From positions 67,553,312-67,617,311 of the forward strand of contig CM057826.1 in NCBI GenBank assembly GCA_030068075.1: DNA of 64,000 bases. Reading direction: 5' to 3'. Positions 34,002 through 45,348 of this stretch are shown in pieces. Below the pieces are notes generated by a model. That model had not been told where the DNA came from. It searched no databases and was given only the letters and a program-made list of their open reading frames with translations. The DNA is from Paguma larvata. Lineage: Eukaryota > Chordata > Mammalia > Carnivora > Viverridae. Both the position numbers and the translations under genes were made by a program. Each line of letters starts with the position of its first letter. Within the stretch, counting starts at the first letter, position 1.

Positions 34002-34342
34002 CAAAGGTGAGCCTTGAACAATGCGGGAGTGAGGAGCACTGACCGCCTGCACATTTGACAATTGGCGTGTAACTTTTGACTCCCCCAAATATAACTGCTA
34101 ACAGCCTGCCATTTCCTGGAAGCCTTATAGATAAAAAGAACAGTCAGTTAACACAAATTGCATATGTTGTATTTATCATATACTGTTTGTTATAATAAAG
34201 TAAGCTAGAGAAAGGAAAACGTTACTTTAAAAATCAGAAGGAAGAGAAAATACATCGACAGTACTGTACTGTGATTATAAAAACGCAGTCTGTGTAAAAG
34301 CAGACCATCATGGTTCAAATCTGATTGTTCAGTGGTCAACTG
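34002..34342 (+). mobile_element. Non-autonomous DNA transposon (Tigger-like MITE)
   Basis: A palindromic element of about 340 bp. Left end GTGAGCCTTGAACAATGCGG; internal AACTTTTGACTCCCCCAAAT, TAATAAAGTAAGCTAGAGAAAGG and ACAGTACTGTACTGTG; right end TTGTTCAGTGGTCAACTG is the inverted left end. No open reading frame. The exact MER name is uncertain. Confidence 0.75.
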
Positions 34343-36614
34343 CTGTATTAAAAACTATTTTAGGTGTTTTATAGTTTTAATAATATATTCTTTTTTACTC
34401 AATTGTCAAGTTAGGGAGAAATGAAAAGGAAGAGACCCTCCCTTAGATGGAAGTGTTGTGGCTGAAGCTTAATCACCATAATATTTTTACCTTCAGCATT
34501 TGTGTCTTCTAAAAATAAAGCTTCTATGCATATGTAAGTAATGGTACTTAATACCTACCACAAAAATCCCACAAATACAAGTGGGGATCTTTTCCATTTT
34601 GAAATGCTTTTATTGTTACTTTTAACTATCACCTTAATAACTATACATTAATAAACCAGTTAATAGTAGTCTTTGATCCTGACATATATATCATTGCTCA
34701 TCTTATCATTTACCATAGCAGCACACTAATCGGACCTGCCTCAGGGTTTTATTGCCTGTTAAATAAAGCCTGGGAGTCTTTCCTCCATGATTTATTATAG
34801 TATTTTGAAAACTAGTTTCATTTGGGAAATACAGTTTCCATTTGTTTTCCTTCTAACTTCAATTTAAGCTGAATTCTTATTTTTGGTTTTGATTAATTTC
34901 TTCTTTTCCACCAATAAATCACCAGTGTATTTTAGTATTTTGATGTTTTATTGTATTACATGTATATAAACAAATATTTTGCTTTGTGTGAATATATATC
35001 TAGAAAATCTTACTTGATGTTTGGGGAGAGGAGAGAGAAGTTGCATTTTTGTCTACTAGTTTTAATTTACACTCAGACGGTTTATAAATTTCTTAGAATG
35101 TTACATTGATAGCAGCATAGGTATTAAAACTGTATCTAGACATTGTGACTTCACGTTCCTGGGCTTCTAACTGGAAGCTGAGTAAATATGTGTTGATTGA
35201 TTACATGGCACTCAGATCATAAGTTTGTGTTCAAGGTAGCAGGAAAAAAAAATAAAGAACTGCTCAAGTTGGTCAAGAAATAGAGCAAGTCAAAATAAGT
35301 CATTCAAAATAGGTTCATTTAATGGGTATAGACATAACCTTTAAAAACACTTGCAGAGTTAAAGAGGTACTAACTGAAGAGTTAAAGAGACACTACCTGA
35401 ATTCTCTAGTAGAGAGTGGTGGTTTGTGTGTGAGGTATGTGGATACAATTTTAGTCTAACTGACAGCATGTTAACCTTACTGGATTAGGAAACCTGAATG
35501 AAGAAGATGGGGGAGGGGGAAGAAAGAGCCAGGAGAAACATGATATCCTTGTGGCAACAATTTATTGGGAAAGGGATGACAAAATGTGTCAAGACAGTGT
35601 CCTGGCTTCATTAAATTGAGTAATGAATTTGGAAAAAATAAAGAGTTGTGTTTTGTAACATTTCTTTCTGTAGATTTATAGACATGTATGGATAACCGTC
35701 TTTGAAAAAATATATATTACTTACCATACAGTTAATATTTTGGCTAATTATAGTCTTTTTGAAATTAGAAATGTTTAGTAATTTGTATCTTTAAAGAGAT
35801 GTCCATCTTCTTTTTCGTTTCAAGATTTTTCTTCACAAGTTTATTCCCAATATGGAGACATCATGTTATAGAAGAGCTTTTTTTCGGGGGGTGATGGCTC
35901 TTGGCAGCCATCCATCTCCAAGTAGGATGTAACAGTGAAGCTTGTTAGAGGCAGAGAATTATAAAGCAGCACCAAGGAGGCCCTGACAGATATTTAGACA
36001 TCCACACAGAGATTGCTGCTACTGGATGGTCCACTCCCATTCTGAAAATGTAGCTATTTAAGAAGGGACAAGATCACAGTAACTTCCCAATGTTACACTC
36101 CTGTTGCTTCTTGTATGCACATTTATTTTACTTGTGATTCTTTTTCCATTGACAGTATTTTTCTAATGTTTGCTTTGAATGGTTACATTTATCTTCACTG
36201 ACTTGTCACTCTTAGTTGCACAGTATATTTCGGTCCACTAAGTAAGTTCTTTATGTGCCTATTGGATTTGACAAAGTTTTTAGAATTTGTGATGATCCAC
36301 ACTGATGGGCTTGGGAGTGTGTAGGAGAGAGAACATTGGATAGTGGTTCGAGGTAGCAAGAAATTCCAACATGCACCTCTCTGCTTTCTTAACACTCATA
36401 TTAGCATTCATTTGCTTCATTGTTGGGAGGATGGGTATCTTGTAAGCATTTAGTTAGAACAAACTGCCTAAGATTAAATCTGGACTGTGGTTAGGTAATC
36501 AAAAGTGTAAACATGTTATTTTGAAGGTTCTATTAAAGCTTTATTTAAAAGTGCCAATCATATGCAGATGAAAATTCCAGAATATACAAAATAATATATT
36601 CTTATCATCAGTAG
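34343..36614. other. Unannotated AT-rich intron
   Basis: No gene or repeat recognised in 2.3 kb. A small inverted repeat (GATGGCT...AGCCATC) lies near 35893-35912. Confidence 0.4.
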
Positions 36615-36627
36615 TGAACTGCAATCA

Positions 36628-36842
36628 TAAAACAATTTTTTTAAGTCTTTATATATTTTGAGACAGAGAGAGAAAAAGCGCAGGGAAGGGGCAGAGAGAG
36701 AGGGAGAGAGACCGAATCCCAAACAGACTCCACACTGTCAGTGCAGAGCCGATATGGGGCCTGAACCCACAAACTGTGAGATCATGACCTGAGCCGAAAC
36801 AAGAGTCGGATGCTCAGCAAACTGAGCCACCCAGGAGCCTCA
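36628..36842 (-). mobile_element. Can-SINE
   Basis: Minus-strand copy. Imperfect 13-bp duplication TGAACTGCAATCA / TGAATTGTAATCA at 36615-36627 and 36843-36855. Confidence 0.88.
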
Positions 36843-36855
36843 TGAATTGTAATCA

Positions 36856-37414
36856 CTGATTTTAATAATCACATTTGAAGCTAGGTCCATTTTTTTGAAT
36901 TTAATTAATTGATTTTTCAAAACTAGGTCCATTTAGAAAAAATCCCAAATCTTAGCGTGAAATATTTTTTTCAGTAAAATCATATACATACATGCAAATT
37001 TATATGTTTCAAAAAGGTAGACATATCCAACTGGATCGTTTAATTTTAAGTGTTTTTACAAGTGAAACTTAACTTCCTAAGACTTTAGCATGGGAAAATC
37101 AACAACTTTTGACTTTCTATTTTAAAGGCAACGAGGAGGAAATCTTTGTTCAGTTTCCATTTAATTTGCTGGGACTACTTATGACATTCACCAATTATGT
37201 CATTCATTTCGACATGCAAATGAGAAAATGAGTGACTAGGACTCAGATCGGAAGAGCTCTCACAGGTGCTTAGACATGTTGCCTCCAACTATTGCCTGTT
37301 CCTTTTCCCCCCAGAAACAATAGGATGATTTCTAAAGGAGACATAGTTTTCCCACAAGCCTCCATAAAAGGAGTCTTTCTTCTCCTTTCTGATCCATTAG
37401 AGAGCATTGGATCC
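36856..37414. other. Unannotated intron with an octamer motif
   Basis: No repeat recognised. 37120-37260 contains CAATTATG and a perfect ATGCAAAT octamer at 37214-37221, both POU/homeodomain-type sites; its role is unknown. Confidence 0.3.
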
Positions 37415-37609
37415 TCAGGTAGTTTTTTCCTCTTTGATTTGTGTCTTCTTTTATTTAAAGCTGTGGTCTATTTTACTTTTTTGTTGCTGTAGTCACTGAT
37501 GACATTTTCTCAGGTAATTTTTTTTCCCCTTTAACTTGGATCTTCTTTCGTTCCTTAAATCTGTAGAATATTTTCTTTTATTGTTGTCACTGTCACTGAT
37601 GACATTTTC
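37415..37609. repeat. Diverged tandem duplication, units of 95 and 100 bp
   Basis: Unit 1 (37415-37509) and unit 2 (37510-37609) both start TCAGGTA and a T run and end with the identical 18-mer GTCACTGATGACATTTTC. The middles share TCTTCTTT, TTAAA and a TTGTTG core. The interior has drifted much more than the shared end. Confidence 0.8.
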
Positions 37610-39514
37610 ATCTGATTCTTGACATATTCATTTTATAATATATGGCATTGTATGGAGTTTTTTGGTCAGGTGACATTTTGGCAAACACTTGCCAGTGGCT
37701 ACCAGAGAAGGTCAGTTAGAAATAAATTATTCTTGAAAGACTTCTCTGCAATACTAATGAATAGGGCTTGCAGTGGGAGTTGGGAGTCTGGGGTCCTTTG
37801 TGTTATTATTTTGCTGTTATTCCAAACTTTTGTCATTGAGTCAGTCACTGTATATATAACCTTGGTAAACTTATTTAAGTTCTCTTTTATAAGACTGGGG
37901 TAATGAGAATCTGCGTTAGTGTAATGTTTGGAGGCTTAATCATATTTCAAAAGCACATTGAGTATGAATCATTAGTTCATTATTAGGACGGTGTCTTGGG
38001 TGGTACCATTGATCACTGATGCTTCATCACCATTGTAGCCTCATGGTGTCCTGCAAATTGACAGTGGACATCTTAAATCACATTCTTTAAAGATACTAGC
38101 AGACTCTTGAAAGTCACTTAATTGCTTCTCGTATAGTATCACTGAAGTGTTTGTAATTTTTACAATTATATGAAGAAAATAAGACAATTAGAGTGTACAT
38201 TAATTGTTATATATTTTCATAAACATGTTTGTTTTCTGATTAAATGGACAAAGTACGTTCAGATTCAGAAGTAGAGATTTAAAAAAAACACTACAGTGTC
38301 TCCTACTTACATTGCCATAAAATAAGATACCTTCTTTGTGAAATGTTTTTCACTTGCAGCTTTTATCCACATGTATTTTACTGAGTTACACTTTTCAAAA
38401 TGTACTTTAACATTGTATACACACACAAACAGACATGCACGATGTGGGTAATGAGAGATTAAATGAAATTCAAAATATTCTAGGAAGCAGGACTTTTAAT
38501 TTCTAATTTCTGGTTCAGTTGAGAAAATGTAATGACTGAAAATTAAGAAAAATTAACTGTTTACTTTGAATGTTTATATTGTTATTCTGAATTTGATATA
38601 TTCCAAGAGTCACAGGATCTGATTTGGAAGTAGTTTCAGCCTTCTGTGTACAAGCTCCTGGCTCTTCACACATTACGTATATTCTCTCCCTGTGTTTCTC
38701 TCTCTCTCTTTTTAGTTCCATCTTCTCGCCACCTTTTCCTTCCTCTCTCATCTGGGTCTATTTAGTTAATATGTAATTTCATACTCTGAGCATATGACAC
38801 TCAAAATGCTTCTTTTAACTGCAAGATCTACAGTTTCTTAAGGTATTTTTAAAATCAGGTTATTTATTCTTGATTTTAAAAAGCTGTAATATATCCTCCT
38901 AATTTTAGAACTTGGGCAGGTCTCTGAGAGGTTTTAAGATCCAGAGATGTCTCCGGAGTGCGCGTTGTGCGGGAGCGGGCTGGGAGGACAGAGCGGGCTG
39001 CCAAAGGGCAAACCGCTCGAGGGAAGACATTGCACATGCTGATTTCCCTTTGCTCTGTCTCGCTCTGTTTTTCCAGCCCTGTGGCTTGCAGGTTTATTAA
39101 AATGCTAATGATGTTTATTCTGCTTTTATTGGCAGCTCTCCAGATTTGATTATTGATATATCCGAATAACAGTGGAATGCAACATCAAAGTCTCACTTGA
39201 CTATTCCTTAGATTTTTGTCAGTAGACATATAAATACCACAATGTCAGATGGATCATACGGACCTTTTTTTATCTGTGTAAAAGTGAAATCTTATAAATG
39301 AACTGTCAGCTGTTTGGAAATGAACATTATTGGGATGGAGAGGATCTCCCGTGGGCTCCTTTCTTAGGAGAGTGTACTGTCCCACTCTCTGAGGAACAGT
39401 CATATTTCCAATAACAAGTCTGGGTGGGTTTGTGGGTTTCCGTTGTTCTCATTTTCCAGACTTTGATATCTCACATCCTGTACAAACAGATTACAGTGTA
39501 CACTAATAAACTGC
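37610..39514. other. Unannotated intron with a CpG-rich patch
   Basis: No repeat recognised. 37619-37903 is a 94-codon frame without a domain. 38945-39025 is unusually CpG-rich for this region and is described in the findings. Confidence 0.4.
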
Positions 39515-39525
39515 AGAATAATCCA

Positions 39526-39650
39526 GGACACCTGGGTGCTGTGGTCAGTTAAGCGACTGACTCTTGATTTTGGCTCAGGTCATCATCTCATGGTTCATGA
39601 GATCAAGTCCTGTGTCGGGCTCTATGCTGACTGCATGGAGCCTGGTTGGG

Positions 39651-39690
<40 letters not shown>

Positions 39691-39768
39691 CCTTTCCCAC
39701 TCATGTGAGAGGATGCTCTGTCTCTGTCTCTGTCTCTCTCTCAAAATAAATAAATAAACATTAAAAAA
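39526..39768 (+). mobile_element. Can-SINE, first of a tandem pair
   Basis: Contains an uninterrupted (TC)17 run at 39653-39687. The upstream target copy is AGAATAATCCA at 39515-39525; a partial copy (AGAATAAC) follows at 39769-39776. Confidence 0.92.
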
Positions 39769-39776
39769 AGAATAAC

Positions 39777-39992
39777 TGGGGGCACCTGGGTGGCTCAGTC
39801 AGTTGAGTGTCTGACTTCAGCTGAGGTCATGATCTCGCAGTTTGTGAGTTCGAGCCCCCTGTCAAGCTCTGTGCTGATGGCTCAGAGCCTGGAACCTGCT
39901 TCAGTTTCTGTGTCTCCATCTCTCTGCTTCTCCCCCACTCACACTCTGTTTCTCTCTCAAAAATAAATAAACATAAACAAAAATTTTAAAAA
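39777..39992 (+). mobile_element. Can-SINE, second of a tandem pair
   Basis: Same orientation, 8 bp after the first SINE, and followed by AGAATAATCCA at 39993-40003. It evidently used the target duplication made by the first insertion. Confidence 0.92.
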
Positions 39993-40104
39993 AGAATAAT
40001 CCACTTGTGACTAGCAAGGGATAGAGGAGTTGTCCTTTTCCTATCTGTTCTTTCTGAAAATTTAAACCAGAAATCCTTAGAAATGAAAAGATCTTCTGAG
40101 AATA

Positions 40105-40240
40105 CCGCATGTAACTCCTTCATTTCGCAGTTCTGAAACAGGTGCAGAGATCGTCTGTAACTTGTCTGGCTTTGCTCAGCTTGCTGGTGGTGAAGGCGGT
40201 GCCTGGATGCAGCTTCCTTCTGACTCACAGTCTGCTGCAC
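40105..40240 (-). repeat. MIR fragment
   Basis: CTCCTTCATTTCGCAGTTCTG, CAGGTGCAGAGATCGTCTG, TAACTTGTCTGGCTTTGCTCAG and TTCTGACTCACAGTCTGCTG follow the reverse complement of the MIR core. Open frames on both strands across 39986-40406 derive from this. Confidence 0.55.
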
Positions 40241-40489
40241 CCCACTTCGCTTGAGCTCCTTTCTCACCATTCTTACTGGCTGACCACTTACTTGCCACCA
40301 GCCCTTCTTTTCTTTCATGGCCTAGAATGGATGGAGTGTCTCTGGATTGTAGGTTCTTATAATTCTTGTATTCCCCTTTGAATGACAAAATAACACACAC
40401 ACTCAAGTAGATTTTTAGTAAATATTTTTAAAACAGCGAGACAACTCAAATTACTGCCATTCAGACATTTCTACTGTTTACATTTTGAT

Positions 40490-40860
40490 GAACATCTTTT
40501 CAGATGTGCATATATGTGTGTATACTCCCCCTACTTCCTTTTGAAATTGCATTGTGCGTACTGTCTTGCAGTCTGTGTCTAAAAGTCAACAATATATTAT
40601 GGATTTATTTTGTTTTAATAAATATAGATGTATGTCACCATTTCTTATGGATTCATGGTAGTGCATCAGCACAATGTATTTAACCGGTCTCTTATTGGTA
40701 GACATTCAATTATTTCCAAGTTTATTCCTATAGATAACTGTACAGTGAACATTCTTATACCTGTATATTTGTATGCTTTTATTTTTGTCCTTAAGGTTAA
40801 GTTCTTCTGTGGGAATTTCTGCATCTAAGTGAATACATATATAACTCTTTTACACATCTT
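40490..40860 (-). repeat. L1 ORF2-end fragment, old
   Basis: Plus-strand text TATTTAACCGGTCTCTTATTGG, TAGACATTCAATTATTTCCAAG, ACAGTGAACATTCTTATACC, GGGAATTTCTGCATC is the reverse complement of the old-L1 ORF2 3' segment. Confidence 0.65.
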
Positions 40861-41044
40861 GCTTAACTCACGGTAGAATATGTAAGTCTAAATCCCCGCA
40901 GAAGAGTGTCTCTTTCTCCGTATGCTAATTCTGGATGCTGTCACAACTATTTTGGAGCCATTTAAAAATGACTTTAAGGCTTAATAGCTGAAAAAATAAC
41001 TTGTAATAAATTATGTAGCCACAAGTGTATTTTCCACTAAGAGA

Positions 41045-41311
41045 CAGTATAGCATAGTGGTTATAAGCCCGGGCTCTGGGGCCACACAGTCTGGGTTTAT
41101 ACCTGGCCCTGCCACTTCCTACATATTTGTCATTAGGCAAGTTACTTAACCTCTCTTGCTTTCTTATCTGTAAACTTGGGATTCTAGTACTACTTACTTA
41201 GGAAGTTTTTATATGATTTAAATGTGATTATACATATAAAGTACTCAGAAAAGTTTCTGGCACGTAGTTAATTACTCAATACATGCCAGCTAGAATAATA
41301 ATTATTATTAC
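41045..41311 (+). repeat. MIR, nearly full length
   Basis: AGTATAGCATAGTGGTTATA, GCCCGGGCTCTGGGG, TGCCACTTCCTAC, GGCAAGTTACTTAACCTCTC, AGTACTCAGAAAAGTTTCTGG and a closing AATAATAATTATTATTA give the full order of a plus-strand MIR. It is one of the best-preserved copies here. Confidence 0.9.
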
Positions 41312-41660
41312 TATCAGCCAGTGAGCGTTCGATTTCTATCTACAGTGTATAGTGTATAGTATACAGTGCTGGAATGTGCAGTTTGAAAAGAAACATGAGC
41401 CATTGTCACAGTGATCAAAAACGTTCACCATATACCAGCAGAAATAAGGCACAAACAAATGAAAAGTTACAAATGTAAATTAAATATAACAACACAAAAC
41501 TACATCGTAAGAACAGACTTGGGCTATAACATTATGAGTTACCAAATGTATGATATATTCATGAAACAGGACCCTCTTATAGTACTTGGAAGGGTAGTAC
41601 CGAAGTTTGCTCTCTGTTTCGTATTCTTATTTTCCACCTGGACCAAAACTTCTTGTAATG

Positions 41661-41748
41661 TAGGGTGATCATATGTCTTAATTGGTGTAGCACAGTCCTG
41701 ATGTATGTCTTAATGTCATGGTTGGATGATAAATTATATGGTTGCCCT
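41661..41748 (+). mobile_element. Ancient TIR-flanked element, copy 2
   Basis: 88 bp from TAGGGTGATCATATGTC to GATAAATTATATGGTTGCCCT. The ends are imperfect inverted repeats (AGGGTGATCATAT / ATATGGTTGCCCT). Same family as 28150-28302, internally shortened. Confidence 0.6.
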
Positions 41749-42639
41749 GTTTTCAGTTGGTAACTTCTTTCTGTGGATATTATTGTGATGACGATCTGAT
41801 GTCAAATTCTTGTTGGGGCCCGGGAATTCTTTTGACTATTATCATAGCTCATTTGTTCAATTTTTTAAAATTCATTTCATGGCTTAATTTAGGAGACAAT
41901 TTTATTTCTAGGTGCTCAGGGGGAAGCTCATTCTTACTTATCATGTACTGCTTAAAATGTTAGCAGGGAAGCCATGGACAACTTTTATTGCCAGGTTTTA
42001 GATGATCCGGCATCCTGTATCAAGGTACCAATTGAGATTTTATTTTTCTGAAACCAAAGGGAGACAGATTTCAGGGTGAATAATGACAGTTGGGTGGAAA
42101 TTTTTAGATTTATAAATAAAACAAATCCACTCTTTCTTAGAGTTCTAACATATTGTTTTGCACAGAAGTGTACTTGTAATGCTAAACACATTGGAGCAAT
42201 GGGTAGTTCTTCATATCTTCAGTATAGATTTTTTAAAATGTTTTAATGTCCTGCATTGTTGACATCTTAGCCCGTTTCTCAATATTTGATTGTCAGTTGA
42301 ACCTTCTTATCTTCTATCCTTGTCATTGATGTCACAGTAATACATTGAAAGGATTGAGAGTTTAGCTTTTGCATGATGAATAAATGGTAAGGAAGAGGAT
42401 AAAGGAATAGAGGTTGAATGTATGATGAGCCTTGGCAAAAATGAAATATTTTAAGCTCTTTCATTATAACTGTCTCTTAATTAGATATTGTCGAATGTTA
42501 GAGGAAAATGCTTGTCACATTTGGATTTATTTTGTAGGAAATCCATTGTTGAATCATAACGGGCCTAGATGACTTTTTTCTGATGAGAACAATGTAATAT
42601 TAGTGTTTGATTCGATACAGCTTATATTTCTTTTTTTCT
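41749..42639. other. Unannotated intron
   Basis: No feature recognised. Confidence 0.4.
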
Positions 42640-42740
42640 TTTGGACCATCTGTTATGTGCCTGGCATAGTGCTTAGTATTGGCAACATGTAGTCTAGTAA
42701 GAAATGGTCTCTGGCCTGGGGTCAGGAGAGGGGCTAATAA
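42640..42740 (-). repeat. L2 3'-end fragment
   Basis: GTTATGTGCCTGGCATAGTGC, TTAGTATTGGCAACATG and AAATGGTCTCTGGCC match the reverse-complement L2 tail. Confidence 0.5.
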
Positions 42741-42799
42741 GACCAGTGAGTAGCCGCAGGGTTTTAAAAACCTCCCTGTATATTATTACAGAATAACAG

Positions 42800-43090
42800 C
42801 AGAAACCTCTAATAATGCTGTCAGGTAGATACTGTTATTATTATTGCTTTTTTTTTTTTTTTTTGAGAGAGAGAGAGAGAAAAGGGGAGGGGCCAGGAGA
42901 GAGAGAATCTTAAGCAGGTTCCATGCTTAGCATGGAGCCTGGGATCATGATCTGAACCAAAATCAAGAGTCTAAAGCTTAAGTGCCTGGGCCACCAAGGC
43001 GCCCGCTATTGCCGTTTTTCAAATGAGCGAACCAAGGCACAAGAGACTGTTGCCCAGTGTCACATAGGTAGAATTCAGGTTTCTATCCCA
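42800..43090 (-). repeat. MIR split by a SINE
   Basis: The left half ends AGATACTGTTATTATTATTGC. The right half resumes GCCGTTTTTCAAATGAGCGAAC, GAGACTGTTGCCCAGTGTCAC. Together they form a reverse-complement MIR. Confidence 0.65.
42849..43003 (-). mobile_element. Short Can-SINE nested in MIR
   Basis: T run, (GA)n, TCTTAAGCAGGTTCCATGC, GGATCATGATCTGAACCAAAAT and a GGCCACCAAGGCGCCC head. An internal deletion removes the middle. A degenerate TATTGC flank is on both sides. Confidence 0.8.
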
Positions 43091-43190
43091 AGTGAATTCT
43101 TTTGAGAAGCATTCTTCTCATGTGTCTGTTTTGTGTCTGAGAAGCATTATGAGAAGTAATTACTTGTGTAATGCAAGAATATGTAAGGGA

Positions 43191-43398
43191 GGGGCGCCTG
43201 GGTGGCTCAGTTGGTTAAGTGTCTGACTTCGGCTCAGGTCATGATCTCAGTCTGTGAGTTCGAGCCCCGCATCAGGCTCTGTGCTGACAGCTCAGAGCCA
43301 GGAGCCTGCTTTGGATTCTATGTCTCTCTCTCTTTCTGCCCCTCCTGACTTGTGCTCGGTCTCCGTCTCTTTCAAAAATAAATAAACATTAAAAAAAT
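43191..43398 (+). mobile_element. Can-SINE, young
   Basis: Near-consensus; perfect 13-bp duplication AATATGTAAGGGA at 43178-43190 and 43399-43411. Confidence 0.95.
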
Positions 43399-43437
43399 AA
43401 TATGTAAGGGAAAATTACTGAGTATGATATCACTTTT

Positions 43438-43565
43438 TCTTCATTTATTCATTTATCAGCTATTTATTGAGCACCTACCAGGTCTAGGCATTTGAGATAG
43501 GGCAGTGAGCAGAACCATTTGTGTTTTCTGCCTTCACGGAGTTGATGGTTTAGTAATCCTTGCCT
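43438..43565 (-). repeat. L2 3' end
   Basis: ATTCATTTATCAGCTATTTATTGAGCACC start, TAGGGCAGTGAGCAGAACC and CTGCCTTCACGGAGTTGATGG: the reverse-complement L2 tail, well kept. Confidence 0.7.
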
Positions 43566-43883
43566 CTGATATAGTCAGGGGATTTCTGGATGATTGTATA
43601 ATACTTCTGTTACTTTTCATTTTCATCATTTCTACTCACTCCTTTTAACTCTGCTGAGCACACTCTGAAGCCTTGTTTGCTATTCCTATAATTGGAGAAA
43701 TTAATGGTCTCCAATTTGTGTGCGTGGATGGTTTTTAATTCCTATACATTGCACTTTGCTATAACCTGGATTTTCATATACTGTACAGTGACTTCATTAA
43801 ACTGCCTTTCATATGCTACACTTCATTGTTCTAGCTGACAAAAGATGGTTCCTCGCTCTCATTTAGATGTTTTAACTTATTTT

Positions 43884-44022
43884 CAGTGACACATAGGGAT
43901 ACACTGTTTAACTAAAATTCCTATTACAACTATATTTCTTTTTACACATAGAGGGAATGAGTAAGCTTTTACTGTCCTAATGAGAAAGTAATCCTGAGTC
44001 TTGAGTTGTTTCATCATTGCCC
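43884..44022 (+). repeat. Dispersed direct repeat, copy A
   Basis: Alignable with 45349-45489. Shared blocks include ATTTAACTAAAATTC (TTTAACTAAAATTC here), CTTTTACT(G/A)TCCTAATGAG and ATCATTGC. Not recognised as a known repeat. Confidence 0.7.
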
Positions 44023-44037
44023 AGCGGTGTGACTACT

Positions 44038-44058
44038 TGCCAGCTGCCACAGCTGGCA
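44038..44058. repeat. Perfect 9-bp inverted repeat
   Basis: TGCCAGCTG, loop CCA, CAGCTGGCA. Both arms contain the E-box-like palindrome CAGCTG. It could be a hairpin or a paired bHLH site. It lies in a GC-richer block. Confidence 0.75.
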
Positions 44059-44570
44059 GGGAAGAGTCTGGCTTCTGTGGAAGCCTTAAGATGCCGGTGC
44101 GTAGCTACTTGCTGTAAGAGCTGACCCACTGGTTGAGCTCGCGTTGTGCGCCATGATTTTCTCCCCAGGGTCTCTCACACAGATGATCGCTGATGCATAG
44201 TCTTGGCTGACTTGCCTCCAGGAACCTAGTGTTTCCCACTATGGAGGCTTGAATGGTTGAGGGCTGGCTGACCTCTTCTGGAGGCCCAGAAACAGGGTGG
44301 AGAAAAGGATGGTTGCTCTCAGGTAGGAGTATGGCTCCCGTCACAGTCTGAGTGGCGAGTCCTCTGGGATGACTGGCAGCTAACTTCTCCCGACGGCTCC
44401 AGTCAGGGTTCTTACCTCCCTGTGGAATTATGTGGGCCCAACGAAGGCATGCCTGTGTGCCAATTAGCAATTCTTATCATTACTATTTTTAGATCACTGG
44501 GAGTAAATCCTTCTCTCCACACCTGCCCTTCTTCGACTGTCTCAAATAAGATGCTTAATTCAGGTTTTTT
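44059..44570. other. GC-richer block of unknown origin
   Basis: No repeat match. It carries an open minus-strand frame of 121 codons (44105-44470) whose product has no recognisable domain, low-complexity region or signal peptide. It may be unrecognised old retroelement or unique DNA. I do not call it a gene. Confidence 0.25.
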
Positions 44571-44676
44571 ACTTTTTTTTTTTTACCTTTTTTTTTTTTT
44601 TTAAGCCATGAGTTTCAAACTCAGAATCCTGAGATCAAGAGTCACTGTTGTACTGATTGGGCCAGCCAAACACCCC
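44571..44676 (-). mobile_element. Short old Can-SINE
   Basis: T-rich tail, CCTGAGATCAAGAGTCAC and a GGGCCAGCCAAACACCCC head; the short tRNA-like type without a CT block. Confidence 0.65.
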
Positions 44677-45348
44677 TTGACGTTCAAACTTGTTTCCAGT
44701 ACTGGTTTTTGCCCTCAAGTAGGGGGACTGCCTTTATGTATATGAAAAGGACTTTTTCTCTGGGATTTTTGCCCTTAGTTCAGATATTAAACTAAACATA
44801 GAACATAATTCATGAAAACCTTTTTCTTATTGATAGCTCATCTTTTCCCCCAGTAGAATGCCAATCCCATTTTACTCTGCATTCTCAGAGCTAGTGACTG
44901 AGAGCTTTCTTCCTCTACTCTTTATTTCAGAAGTAAGTAGTGGTTTGTCTAATTACTGTACTGTAGTTACAATTATAGAGAAAAGGTCAGTGTAGTCATT
45001 GCCAATTAAAGTAGGAAAAAAGCTACATTTATAACCACTAAGAGCCATTATGTCAATTTAATGCTGTTCATCAGTGTGTAACCCATTTTCTAGGATATAT
45101 AAATCCAATCTTGGTATTATAGTACACTCACCCTGTTAAAGGCCTTTGGTACTGCGAAGAAGAGATTATTGCAAGCTACTTGTATTAATTGTGCATCCTT
45201 TCACTCATAGATTCTAGGATCTGGATTTTATAAAACCTGGTCACCATAATGAGTAGAAATAGGTACTCCAAGTCATGTTGATTCTTTTATTTTTAGGTAT
45301 TGGACAAAGTAAAACAATCTATTGAGATTTAGGTGTTGGTACTTTTTT
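44677..45348. other. Unannotated intron
   Basis: No feature recognised. Confidence 0.4.
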
